Shown one piece after another: positions 35,518 through 43,689 of a stretch of DNA of 44,889 nucleotides. The notes beneath the pieces were generated by a model. The model ran no database searches and had not been told where the DNA came from. It saw nothing but the letters and a program-made list of their open reading frames with translations. Position 1 is the first letter of the stretch. Every line of letters starts with the position of its first letter. The DNA is taken from positions 1 to 44,889 of the forward strand of contig JAJDVW010000076.1 of NCBI GenBank assembly GCA_022825925.1, given 5' to 3'. A program made the position numbers and the translations under genes. Origin of the DNA: Pseudomonadales bacterium (lineage in GTDB: Bacteria > Pseudomonadota > Gammaproteobacteria > Pseudomonadales > Azotimanducaceae).

Positions 35518-36978
35518 CTGGCCACTGACGCCGACAAGGTCCGCCTGCCGATCAAGCTCGGCTACGGCTTCGGGCAGTTCGCCGAAGGCGCGAAGAACGC
35601 CGCCTTCGGCACGTTCGTACTGCTGTACTACAACCAGGTGCTCGGGCTTTCGGGCAGCCTGGCGGGTCTCGCGATCTTCATCGCGCTGTGCTTCGATGCC
35701 GTGACCGATCCCGTCGTGGGCTCGGTTTCGGACAACTTCCGCTCGCGTTTCGGCCGTCGCCACCCGTTCCTGTACGCGGCGGCGGTCCCGATGGCGTTCG
35801 CGTTCTACTTCCTGTTCGCGCCGCCGGCGGGGATGTCGTCCGTGGCGCTGTTCGCCTGGATGACGGTCTTCACCGTGCTCGTCCGCGGCACGATGACCCT
35901 CTACTACGTGCCGCACCTTGCGCTGGGGGCCGAACTCTCGGGCCACTACACCGAGCGGACGAGCATCGTCGCCTGGCGATGGGTGTTCTCCATCGTCGGC
36001 AACCTGGCCGCCGTCGTGTCCGCCTTCGCCATTTTCCTGGTGGACATCGATGACCAGCCGGGGGATCTCGTGGCGACGAACTATCCGCCCTTCGCCCTTG
36101 CACTGGCCATCGCCATGGCCATCTCCATCCTGGTCTCGGCCGTCGGGACCCACTCCCAGATCCCGAATCTTCCGGCCACCCGGTTCGTTGCGCGACCGGG
36201 GCTCGGCGCAGTGCTGGTCGGCGTCTTCGGGGACACCTGGGAGGCGCTGCGCAACGCGTCGTTCCGCTGGCTGGCGGGGGCGGCCCTCAGCTCCCAGGTC
36301 ATGGTCGGGCTGCAGGCCGCGCTGCAGTTGTACATGGCGAACTTCTTCTGGGAACTGGACGACCAGTCGAAGATGCTGCTCCTGATGGCGACCCCGGTCG
36401 GGTTCTTCGCCGGCATCGCCATCACCCGGCGCATCCACGAACGGTTCGACAAGCGCCGCACCATGCTCGTTGGGGCCACCCTGTACTACGCGTTCACGGT
36501 GGGACCCATCGTGCTGCGGCTGATCGAATGGTTCCCGGCCAACGACAGCGCCCTCCTCACCCCCATGCTCGTCGCCTTCGGCGTCGCCTCGGGCGCCGGC
36601 GGCCTGGCGGTGGTGTCGAGCAACTCGATGATGGCGGACGTGGCGGACGAACACGAGCTCGACACGGGGCGCCGCCAGGAGGGGATCTTCTTCGGCGCGC
36701 TCTCGTTCGCGTCGAAAGGAGCCGCCGGTCTCGGCACGCTCATCGGGGGGCTCGCCCTGGACGTCATCCAGTTTCCGGCCGGCGCGGCGCCCGGCGCGGT
36801 GGACGCCGCCACGGTGTTCCACCTCGGCGCCGTGTACGGCCCGATGCTCGGCGTGTTCGTGGTCTTCACCGTCTACTGCCTGATGCACTATCGCTTGACC
36901 GAGGAGCGGCACGGGGAAATCATGGCGGCGCTCGCCGAGCGGCCGGCCCATCATGAGCAGACACAAGAAAGCCCTTGA
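35518..36978 (+). CDS. GPH/MFS-type symporter family transporter, second copy
   Basis: A 486-residue twelve-helix transporter and paralogue of 13190-14650: GYGFGQFAEGAKNAAFGTFV, LLYYNQVLGLSG, and DAVTDPVVGSVSDNFRSRFG with GRRHPFLYA. The family start lies before any ATG or GTG: translation upstream is blocked by TGA at 35506-35508, and CTG 35518 stands six bases after GAGGA, so I use CTG. A start at GTG 35638 would remove the first helix. It is followed by BrnA (overlap 26 bases) and two dehalogenase-type genes on the same strand. Confidence 0.85.
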   Translation: MATDADKVRLPIKLGYGFGQFAEGAKNAAFGTFVLLYYNQVLGLSGSLAGLAIFIALCFDAVTDPVVGSVSDNFRSRFGRRHPFLYAAAVPMAFAFYFLFAPPAGMSSVALFAWMTVFTVLVRGTMTLYYVPHLALGAELSGHYTERTSIVAWRWVFSIVGNLAAVVSAFAIFLVDIDDQPGDLVATNYPPFALALAIAMAISILVSAVGTHSQIPNLPATRFVARPGLGAVLVGVFGDTWEALRNASFRWLAGAALSSQVMVGLQAALQLYMANFFWELDDQSKMLLLMATPVGFFAGIAITRRIHERFDKRRTMLVGATLYYAFTVGPIVLRLIEWFPANDSALLTPMLVAFGVASGAGGLAVVSSNSMMADVADEHELDTGRRQEGIFFGALSFASKGAAGLGTLIGGLALDVIQFPAGAAPGAVDAATVFHLGAVYGPMLGVFVVFTVYCLMHYRLTEERHGEIMAALAERPAHHEQTQESP

Positions 36979-37207
36979 CCCGACCGAGATCGCCGCCATC
37001 GAGGATGCCGCGATCGACTTCGGCGACATCCCGGAACTGGACGAGGCGTTCTGGCAAGAGGCCCGCCTCGTCGAACCCGACCGGACCGAGCAGATCACCC
37101 TGCGCGTCAAGCGGTCGGTGCTGGAGCACTTTCGGGCTCCGGGGAAGGGCTACCAGACGCGGATCAACCGTGTCCTCGAAAGCTACGTCCGCGCTCAGCG
37201 CGGCTAA
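36953..37207 (+). CDS. brnA: BrnA-type ribbon-helix-helix antitoxin without toxin
   Basis: An 84-residue protein with the DUF4415/BrnA pattern: DIPELDEAFWQEARLVEPD, then TEQITLRVKRSVLEHFRAPG and YQTRINRVLESYVRAQ. In complete modules a BrnT (DUF497) toxin gene precedes it; here the preceding gene is the transporter, which it overlaps by 26 bases. It is therefore an orphan that could work as a regulator of the neighbouring genes. Confidence 0.85.
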   Translation: MSRHKKALDPTEIAAIEDAAIDFGDIPELDEAFWQEARLVEPDRTEQITLRVKRSVLEHFRAPGKGYQTRINRVLESYVRAQRG

Positions 37208-37279
37208 CGGACGGGCAACCTCACGGAGCGCCCCACCCTGGCTGCGCCCGCTGACCCTCTCACGAACAGAAGGCTTTCC

Positions 37280-38338
37280 ATGAGAGCTTTGAGAACTCCC
37301 GACGATCGCTTCGAAGACCTCGACGGCTTCCCGTACCAGCCCAACTACCTCGAGGTCGACGACGGTGACGGCGGCCGGTTGCGCATGCACTACGTCGACG
37401 AGGGTCCGGCCGACGGCGAACCGGTGCTGCTGCTGCACGGGCAGCCGGTGTGGTCCTATTCGTTCCGGAAGATGATCCCACCGCTGACCGCCGCCGGTTA
37501 CCGCGTCATCGCCCCGGACATCGTGGGCTTCGGCCGGTCGGACAAGCCGGCGCGGCGATCGGACTACACCTTCGCCAGGCACGTGCACTGGATGCACGGG
37601 TTCGTACGGGGGCTGGCGCTCACCGACATCACGTTCCTGGGGCAGGACTGGGGCGGCCCGATCGGGCTGCGGGTCGTCACCGCGGACCCGGGGCGCTTCG
37701 CGAGGATCGTCGCCACCAACACGGGGTTGGCGGATGCCCGCGGGATACCGGACGAGATGGCCCCGAAACTCCGCCAACTGCTGGCGGACACCCCCCTCCT
37801 GCCCCCGAAGCAGCTGGATGCGGTCATGCGCGGGCGCATCGCGGGATCCGAGCGGCCGGGCGGATTCCAGGATCAGACCCGGGACGCGGTGGCGGGGACC
37901 GATGCGCGGCCGGCGTTCATGTACTGGATCCGGTTCTGCGACGCCTACCCCGACTTCGATCCCGGCGAGATCGTCGCGCTGTGGCTGAACGACTGCTCCG
38001 CCGAGGAGCGCCGCGCGTATTCCGCTCCCTTTCCCGCCGAGGAGTACACGCAGGGCGCGCGGCAGTTCCCGAGCCTGATCCCGCTGTTCCCCGACGACCC
38101 CGCGGTGCCGGACAACCGCCGGGCATGGGCGATCCTCCGGAAGTTCGACAAGCCGTTCCTCACCGCGTTCAGCGACAGCGATCCCGGAACCGCCGCGATC
38201 CAGTTCCAGCAGGAAGTGCCCGGCGCGAAAGGCCAGGACCACGCGATCATCGCCGACGCCCTGCACTATCCCCAGGACGACCAGGGCGAAGCGCTCGCCG
38301 CGGTGGTCATCGACTTCATGAAGGCGAACCCGCTATGA
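37280..38338 (+). CDS. Haloalkane dehalogenase (subfamily I-like)
   Basis: A 352-residue alpha/beta hydrolase of the haloalkane dehalogenase type. Oxyanion motif HGQPVWSYSFRKMIP (residues 53-67), nucleophile Asp123 with halide-binding Trp124 in LGQDWGGPIGL, acid in FSDSDPGTA, base His in ADALHYPQDD. DhlA has HGEPTW, so Gln replaces Glu56. No signal peptide, so cytoplasmic; this contrasts with the exported copy at 15452-16514. It releases halide from haloalkanes. AGAAGG precedes the ATG. Its stop overlaps the next gene (ATGA), so both are translated together. Confidence 0.88.
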   Translation: MRALRTPDDRFEDLDGFPYQPNYLEVDDGDGGRLRMHYVDEGPADGEPVLLLHGQPVWSYSFRKMIPPLTAAGYRVIAPDIVGFGRSDKPARRSDYTFARHVHWMHGFVRGLALTDITFLGQDWGGPIGLRVVTADPGRFARIVATNTGLADARGIPDEMAPKLRQLLADTPLLPPKQLDAVMRGRIAGSERPGGFQDQTRDAVAGTDARPAFMYWIRFCDAYPDFDPGEIVALWLNDCSAEERRAYSAPFPAEEYTQGARQFPSLIPLFPDDPAVPDNRRAWAILRKFDKPFLTAFSDSDPGTAAIQFQQEVPGAKGQDHAIIADALHYPQDDQGEALAAVVIDFMKANPL

Positions 38339-39303
38339 ATCCATGGGCCGACGCCAGGCCGCGCACCATCGGGGACCTCGGGCCGCACGTCGCGCGCCGC
38401 TACCCGTTCGAGTCCCGGTTCGCCAACGTCAACGGGTGGCGGATGCACTACATCGACGAGGGTCCGCGAGACGCACCGCCCGTGTTGCTGCTGCACGGCA
38501 ATCCCACCTGGGGCTACCTGTGGCGCGACGTCATTCCGCCGCTGCTGGCAGGCGGTTACCGCGTGATCGTGCCCGACCAAGTCGGCTTCGGCCTGTCGGA
38601 GCATCCGCATGCCGCGAGCGCGCACAGCCTGGACAACCACGCGGCCAACCTCGTCGCCCTGGTCGACCAACTCGGGCTCGACGGCATCTTCTTCGTCTGT
38701 CACGACTGGGGCGGCCCGACGGGACTCTCGGCGCTGCTCACCCGGCAGGAACGCGCGGTCGCCGTGGCCGTCATGTCCACCTGGGCCTGGCGCGAGCCCT
38801 CTGCCGAGTTCCACCGCCGGGTCATGCCGTGGAAGACCCTGCACGCCCCGCTGGTCGGGCCCTTCCTGTCGGGGCGCCAGGCCGCGTTCCCCGGCCGCAC
38901 CACCTATCTCTCGGTGGTCGACCGCGAGCGCATTCGGGCCGACGCCCTGGACGCCTACGTCTCGGTATTGCCCGACGTGGGCGACCGGCGCCTGACCTGG
39001 CAGTGGCCGCGTTCCATCCCGATCGATCCGGCCACGGATATCGCTGGGGAGCGCTTCGACTGGCTGGAGGCCGGTGTCCGCAAGCTCAAGCTGCCGGCGA
39101 CCGTCATCTGGGGGCGCGAGGAGGTGGTGTTCACCGCCGACGCGTTCGCGCCCAGATGGCACGAGATCTGGCCGCACGCGGAGGGCACGCACCTGGTCAC
39201 CGGCAACCACTTCCTGCAGGAGGACTCGGGCGCGGAAATCGGCGACCTCCTCGCCGAGTTCGCCGGGCGTCACGTCCCCGTCACGGAGGAAGGTGACCGA
39301 TGA
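38335..39303 (+). CDS. Dehalogenase-like alpha/beta hydrolase
   Basis: A 322-residue protein with HGNPTWGYLWRDVIPPLL (residues 54-71), VCHDWGGPTGL with nucleophile Asp124 and Trp125, and TGNHFLQEDSG with base His. The HGNPTW form is that of subfamily II/III haloalkane dehalogenases; cis-epoxide hydrolases are also possible. The acid residue is not clear. The start overlaps the preceding dehalogenase stop (ATGA at 38335-38338) and the stop overlaps the next gene start (ATGA at 39300-39303). Two different dehalogenase-type enzymes in one message suggests successive steps or two substrate positions. Confidence 0.85.
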   Translation: MNPWADARPRTIGDLGPHVARRYPFESRFANVNGWRMHYIDEGPRDAPPVLLLHGNPTWGYLWRDVIPPLLAGGYRVIVPDQVGFGLSEHPHAASAHSLDNHAANLVALVDQLGLDGIFFVCHDWGGPTGLSALLTRQERAVAVAVMSTWAWREPSAEFHRRVMPWKTLHAPLVGPFLSGRQAAFPGRTTYLSVVDRERIRADALDAYVSVLPDVGDRRLTWQWPRSIPIDPATDIAGERFDWLEAGVRKLKLPATVIWGREEVVFTADAFAPRWHEIWPHAEGTHLVTGNHFLQEDSGAEIGDLLAEFAGRHVPVTEEGDR

Positions 39304-39683
39304 GCGTCCGCCGCATCACGCAACGGCCCCCGGGCACGCGCAGCGTACCGGTGCTGACCGATCCCGACGTCAGTCACTACCCGGAGTTCGCCGCATTCCT
39401 GTCCGACACCTTCGAACTGAGTGACAAGCCCCTTGACGCCCCCGGGCTGCTCGACGTCGACGGCCGGGTCTACGAACTGGTCTTCGTTGGGCGTTCCGGG
39501 CGTCCGTTCCCGGCCGCCGTCGAGATCGCGGCGCTGGTGCCGGGGCTCGAACCGATGGACACGGATCAGACCGACCGCGACCTGTGGGCGATCACGGAAT
39601 GGCTGATCGAGGGGGTGGGAGAACCCTGGACGGTCGAGGCGCTCCGGACGACCGGGGATATCTTCAGGGTAAGGCCGACGTAA
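39300..39683 (+). CDS. Unknown protein (127 aa), last gene of the dehalogenase operon
   Basis: A 127-residue soluble protein, no family recognised. The middle reads like a mixed alpha/beta domain (GLLDVDGRVYELVFVGRSGR; AAVEIAALVPGLEP). GAGGAAGG precedes the ATG, which overlaps the previous stop. The stop TAA is inside the stem of the hairpin at 39680-39708. Coupling to two hydrolases suggests a helper of the same pathway. Confidence 0.7.
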   Translation: MSVRRITQRPPGTRSVPVLTDPDVSHYPEFAAFLSDTFELSDKPLDAPGLLDVDGRVYELVFVGRSGRPFPAAVEIAALVPGLEPMDTDQTDRDLWAITEWLIEGVGEPWTVEALRTTGDIFRVRPT

Positions 39684-39708
39684 GGGACGGGACCGGCCCG
39701 TCCCTTAC
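39680..39708. terminator. Bidirectional terminator hairpin between convergent operons
   Basis: A perfect 12-bp stem GTAAGGGACGGG-ACCGG-CCCGTCCCTTAC. The TAA stop of the plus-strand gene (39681-39683) and the stop of the minus-strand gene (39705-39707) are the two stem ends. Convergent position and strength support a shared terminator, although a long T-run is missing on both sides. Confidence 0.72.
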
Positions 39709-39914
39709 GACTCGACCGCAGACCGATCGTACCAACCGGAGATGGCGCGGAACGGGAAGCGTCCGAGGATCTTGTCGCCGGCGGAAAGCTCCAGCATCCA
39801 GTTGCCGGATTGGCTCTTGCGCGGCTCGACCTTCTCGACCCCTTCCAGGTGGATGAAGTGGACCGTGTCGTTGCCCTGCACCATTACGGTGATCTTCCTT
39901 GCCTCGTCGCTCAT
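39705..39914 (-). CDS. Small unknown protein (69 aa), last gene of the receptor operon
   Basis: A 69-residue soluble protein (ARKITVMVQGNDTVHFIHLE; NWMLELSAGDKILGRFPFRA) with a compact beta-rich look. No family is recognised. It lies 24 bases after the MFS gene and ends inside the shared terminator stem. GGAGCC precedes the ATG. Confidence 0.65.
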   Translation of the reverse strand: MSDEARKITVMVQGNDTVHFIHLEGVEKVEPRKSQSGNWMLELSAGDKILGRFPFRAISGWYDRSAVES

Positions 39915-39938
39915 GTCCGGCTCCTTTCGTTCGACGCC

Positions 39939-41294
39939 CTACGATAGGACCGGGGTGCTCTCCCGCGCAAGGAGCGCTTCCCGGTCCCGTTGAAACCGCC
40001 GTCCGCCGTAGAAGAACAACGGGATCGACGCCATGGACACGAACGTGAAGCCCAGCAGCGTGCGCGTGTAGGGATCTGGCACGCCGGCGTCCTGCAGCAG
40101 TTCGATGACGAAACCGGCGATCACCGCGCCGGCGGCGATGCCGAACAACTGGATCATCAGGATGCAGAACGCGACCACGGTGCCCCGAATGCGCGGGGGC
40201 GCCAACTCCTGCACGGTCGCGAAGGTCGGCCCGTAGAAGACGCCGAGCTGGAAGTAGATGAAGAACACGCCCGGCCAGAAGAGGAGGGAGTCCGGCTCCA
40301 CGACGCGTAGCGCCACGTTGAAGGGCGCGAGCGCGAGCATCACCCAGAACAGGAACATCGGCCGCCCGATACCGGTCCTGCGCATGAAGACGTCGCCGCC
40401 GTAACCGCCGGCGAGCGTCCCGAGGATGCCGCCGAAGATGGCGAACCAGGCGCTGATCTCCGCGATGTCGGTACGGTCGAAGCCGCGCTCCCGGACGAAC
40501 CAGAGCTGTTCGAAGACCGATGCACCGAGCAACAGGCTGAACGACACGGCGCCGAGCACCGTCACCGTCAGGGCCGGGGCATGGCGCAGTGCCGAGAACA
40601 GCCCGTGGATGATCTCCCGGAACGACGGCGTGGGCGCACTCGGTTCGCCGCTCCGCTGCACTCTCGGCGTCTCCTTCAGGAACAGCATCCCGAGCGCAAG
40701 CACGACGCCGATGGCGCCCAGCGCATAGAAGCAGCCCCGCCACCCGAGGTACGGCTCGAGATACGCGACGATGAACAGGCTGCATGCAATGCCGATCGGC
40801 ACGCCCAACCCGTAGATGCCCGTGACCACTCCGAGCCGGTCGGAAGGATAGCGGTCCCCGAACAGCGACATTGCAGCCGGCGTGAGCACTGACTCCCCGA
40901 CGCCGATGAACGCCCGTGGCAGGGCGAGGGTCGCGAAGTTCACGGCCATGCCGGACAGCGCCGTCAGCCCGCTCCAGAGGCCGACGCCGGCGGCGATGAG
41001 GCGGGTCCGGTTCATCCGGTCGACCAGCGTGCCCATGAAGAGGCCCATCACCGTGTAGAACACGATGAACACCAGGCCCGTCAGCAGGCCGAACTCCGTG
41101 TTGGTGAGCTCGAGCTCCGGCACGATCCAGTTGGCGAAGCTGGACAGCAATTGCCGGTCGACGAAGTTGAGAACGTTGAGGAGGGTCAGGAAGGCGAGGA
41201 AGCCCAGGCCGCCGCTGCTTAAGGCCGGTTCCCGAGCGTCCTGCGTCGAGTCCCCTCCGACCGGCGCGCCTGACGCGGCCGACTGGTCAGTCAC
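39939..41294 (-). CDS. MFS transporter, spinster-like group
   Basis: A 451-residue twelve-helix MFS protein. Motif A is in FMGTLVDRMNRTRLIAAGV and motif B-like Arg in LALPRAFIGVGES; the N-terminal LLNVLNFVDRQLLSSFANWI matches the spinster/hexuronate-type family common in alpha- and gammaproteobacteria with aromatic catabolism. The start is GTG 41294, 18 bases after the GST stop. It is part of the minus-strand receptor operon, so it probably moves the solute brought in by the receptor or its hydrolysis product across the inner membrane. Confidence 0.87.
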   Translation of the reverse strand: MTDQSAASGAPVGGDSTQDAREPALSSGGLGFLAFLTLLNVLNFVDRQLLSSFANWIVPELELTNTEFGLLTGLVFIVFYTVMGLFMGTLVDRMNRTRLIAAGVGLWSGLTALSGMAVNFATLALPRAFIGVGESVLTPAAMSLFGDRYPSDRLGVVTGIYGLGVPIGIACSLFIVAYLEPYLGWRGCFYALGAIGVVLALGMLFLKETPRVQRSGEPSAPTPSFREIIHGLFSALRHAPALTVTVLGAVSFSLLLGASVFEQLWFVRERGFDRTDIAEISAWFAIFGGILGTLAGGYGGDVFMRRTGIGRPMFLFWVMLALAPFNVALRVVEPDSLLFWPGVFFIYFQLGVFYGPTFATVQELAPPRIRGTVVAFCILMIQLFGIAAGAVIAGFVIELLQDAGVPDPYTRTLLGFTFVSMASIPLFFYGGRRFQRDREALLARESTPVLS

Positions 41295-41312
41295 TGATCA
41301 TCCGCCGTCCCG

Positions 41313-42431
41313 TCACAGCCAGACCTCGAGGTTGTTGTGCCTGCCGATCGCCCGCGTGAGCTTGAACTCCAGCACTTCGCGCATGTCGCAGGCCGTGAGC
41401 AATGTCTCCACTTCCCGTTGGTCGTCCTCGCCCAGCGCCTCGTACTCGTCCTGCACGCGCTTCAGCACGTAGAACCGAAACGGCTGCGCCATCGCCGAGA
41501 TCCGCTGCCCCTCGACTTCGAACTCGCAGTCGCCCAGCCCCCGCTCCACCTCGGTAACGGCCGGCGTCTCCGGGTTCTCGTCGAGCCACTGGTTGACCCG
41601 GTCGCACGCGGCGCGGCTCTCGGGAACGTAGTCGATGGCGAAGTGCTTCAGGGCGGCGATGAGGGTGTCCGGCACTTCGTCGTCGCCCAGGTAGGCATAG
41701 TCCTTGTCCGCGAACTCCCCCACGTCGGGCTCCGGGCGGTTCATGCGTTCTGTCCATCGGTACAGCCGCACGGCGTGGATCTGCATCAGGGAAAGCGGCG
41801 CCGGGTCCCGCCCGAGATGCCCGTACAGCGGGGCCATCAGGCCGAAGTCGCCGATGCAGGGCTTGCCGCCGAGGAAGTACGGGTACTCGGAGAAGTGAGC
41901 GTTCAGTGTCAGCAGCGTGCCGAGGTGCAGCCGCTCGATCAGTTCATGGTTTTCCGGCGTGACGCCCCAGGCCGGATTCACGTTCTCCTTGATGAACGCC
42001 ATCCGCTCGCGGGCCTCCTGGTCCACGTCGCCCTCCGCGAAGATGGTGCTGAAGTGGAACCGCAGGAACTCGTCGTTGTCCTGGTCGAAGTTCCACCGGT
42101 AGTGCATGCACGGCCGCAGCAGCCCTTCGGCGCCGATGGCGTCGAGCAGGCGGCTGACGATTCTCTGCTTCGGGGTCGACGGCGAGAACTGCCCGCCGTT
42201 GAGCGATTCGAAATGGTCGATGATCGCGACGCCATCGCGAATGACAGTCCCGTCCGGAAACTCGATAGTCGGGATCCCGCGGCGGCCGCCGGCCTTCGGT
42301 AGGACCGACTCGTAGAAGTGCGGGGAGGAGTGCGGCTCCTCCCGATAGTCGATGCCCGCCTTGATCAGGTAGCTGCGCGCCCGGCCCGTGTACAGGGAGA
42401 ACGGCGCTCCGTAGAGCGTGATCGGTTCCAT
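41313..42431 (-). CDS. Long glutathione S-transferase family protein (372 aa)
   Basis: A GST-like protein of 372 residues. The N-domain has LYGAPFSLYTGRARSYLIKA, GGRRGIPTIEFPDGTVIRDG with the cis-Pro, and VAIIDHFE in place of ESxAI. The helical domain has FLGGKPCIGDFGLMAPLYGH. An extra helical part after about residue 240 (VNQWLDENPETPAVTEVERG and on) makes it longer than usual GSTs of 200-250 residues. AGGAGG precedes the ATG at 42431. It lies between an exported esterase and an MFS transporter in one operon. Possible role: detoxification or thiolytic conversion of the imported compound. Confidence 0.82.
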   Translation of the reverse strand: MEPITLYGAPFSLYTGRARSYLIKAGIDYREEPHSSPHFYESVLPKAGGRRGIPTIEFPDGTVIRDGVAIIDHFESLNGGQFSPSTPKQRIVSRLLDAIGAEGLLRPCMHYRWNFDQDNDEFLRFHFSTIFAEGDVDQEARERMAFIKENVNPAWGVTPENHELIERLHLGTLLTLNAHFSEYPYFLGGKPCIGDFGLMAPLYGHLGRDPAPLSLMQIHAVRLYRWTERMNRPEPDVGEFADKDYAYLGDDEVPDTLIAALKHFAIDYVPESRAACDRVNQWLDENPETPAVTEVERGLGDCEFEVEGQRISAMAQPFRFYVLKRVQDEYEALGEDDQREVETLLTACDMREVLEFKLTRAIGRHNNLEVWL

Positions 42432-42454
42432 GGAAGTCGGCCTCCTTGGCGGGC

Positions 42455-43675
42455 TCACGCTCGCAGACTGTTCGCGAAGCCGACCAGCGACTGGACGGTG
42501 TCCCGGGCCAGGTCGGGCACCAGGTCCGGCATCGCGATCTCGGGGACGTGCACGGCGCCGTCGATGGTGCGCGACACTGCCGGCACGCCGGCCTCGAGCA
42601 ACTTCCGCGCGAACACGGCGCCGTCGTCCCGGATGAGGTCGAGTTCGTAGTTCGTGATGATGTGCGGGGGCATGCCCTTCAGGTCGCTCTCTCCGGCATG
42701 GAACGGCCAGGTCATCGGATTGGTCTCGTGCCCGTCCCGCGGGTCATAGACCTTCGTCATGGCCCGCATCATCTCGTAGGTGCCCTGGTAGCCCTGGTTC
42801 TCGCGCCACGAGAGCAGCTCCGGGGCCACCGACGTGTAGAACCCGAGGATCATCGGGGCCATCGCGAAGACGCCGTCGATCGCGTCGACCCACCCCTCCA
42901 GGTTGGCCTTGACCGCGGTCGCGACCGCCAGATTGCCGCCTCCTGACTCGCCGGCGACCACCAGGGAGGAGACCCCGAGGCTGTCGCGATTGGCATGGAC
43001 CCATTGCACGGCCCGGGCGCAGTCGTTGAGCCCGCCGGGGAAGGGGTGGTTGCCCAGCACGCCGCCGGCGTTCCGGAACTCCACGCCGACGACCAGCATG
43101 CCCTGTCGCGCGAGAGTCTTGCGCCATCGGACGGCCGCGGGACGTGTCGCCGTCGTAAAGGCCATGCCGCCGCCATGGATGTGCACCACGCACGGCAGCT
43201 TCGCGGCGCGTTCCTTCGGCATGTCCAGGTAGAGAGCGATGTCCGCGCCGCCGTCGCCCGGTATGGCTTCTTCCTGTTCCGCGACATCGTCGAACGCCGG
43301 CATCGCCTCCAGGGCCGGGGCATCCTGGGTCATGAGCATCCGTTCCATGGCGCTCACCCAGTTCAGGCACTGCTCGTAGCTCGAGTCCAGGGTCACCCTG
43401 GGGAGCGCGGCTCCGGGTCCACCCGGAGGCGCACCGGCAAGCGCGCGACGGACCCGCGGGTCGAGCCGCGGGTCTTTGATCATGGTGAGGTCGGGATTGC
43501 CGAGCCGGCCCGGCAACAGGACATCGTCCGCGGTCGCCCCGGATTCAGCAAACGCCGGACGGGAACGTAGCAGGGGCAACGCCGCGCCGGCGCCCGCGAA
43601 GCCACGCAGTGCGTTCCCCAACAGCCGCCGTCTGCTCGGTGGGTGTTGGCCGGGCTGCCGAGCGATGTCCTTCAC
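42455..43675 (-). CDS. Tat-exported alpha/beta hydrolase, hormone-sensitive lipase family
   Basis: A 406-residue esterase. The Tat signal is SRRRLLGNALRGFAGAGAAL near residue 20. The oxyanion HGGGM motif is in VVHIHGGGMAFTT, the nucleophile in VVAGESGGGNLAVAT, the acid in the late ELDLIRDDG part, and the base His in DGAVHVPEIA. These assign the HSL/arylesterase family. The start is GTG 43675 with GAGG seven bases upstream; the frame extends upstream but into the receptor stop. It follows the TonB receptor by 14 bases. It would hydrolyse an imported ester in the periplasm. Confidence 0.86.
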   Translation of the reverse strand: MKDIARQPGQHPPSRRRLLGNALRGFAGAGAALPLLRSRPAFAESGATADDVLLPGRLGNPDLTMIKDPRLDPRVRRALAGAPPGGPGAALPRVTLDSSYEQCLNWVSAMERMLMTQDAPALEAMPAFDDVAEQEEAIPGDGGADIALYLDMPKERAAKLPCVVHIHGGGMAFTTATRPAAVRWRKTLARQGMLVVGVEFRNAGGVLGNHPFPGGLNDCARAVQWVHANRDSLGVSSLVVAGESGGGNLAVATAVKANLEGWVDAIDGVFAMAPMILGFYTSVAPELLSWRENQGYQGTYEMMRAMTKVYDPRDGHETNPMTWPFHAGESDLKGMPPHIITNYELDLIRDDGAVFARKLLEAGVPAVSRTIDGAVHVPEIAMPDLVPDLARDTVQSLVGFANSLRA

Positions 43676-43689
43676 CGGGAAACCTCGGC

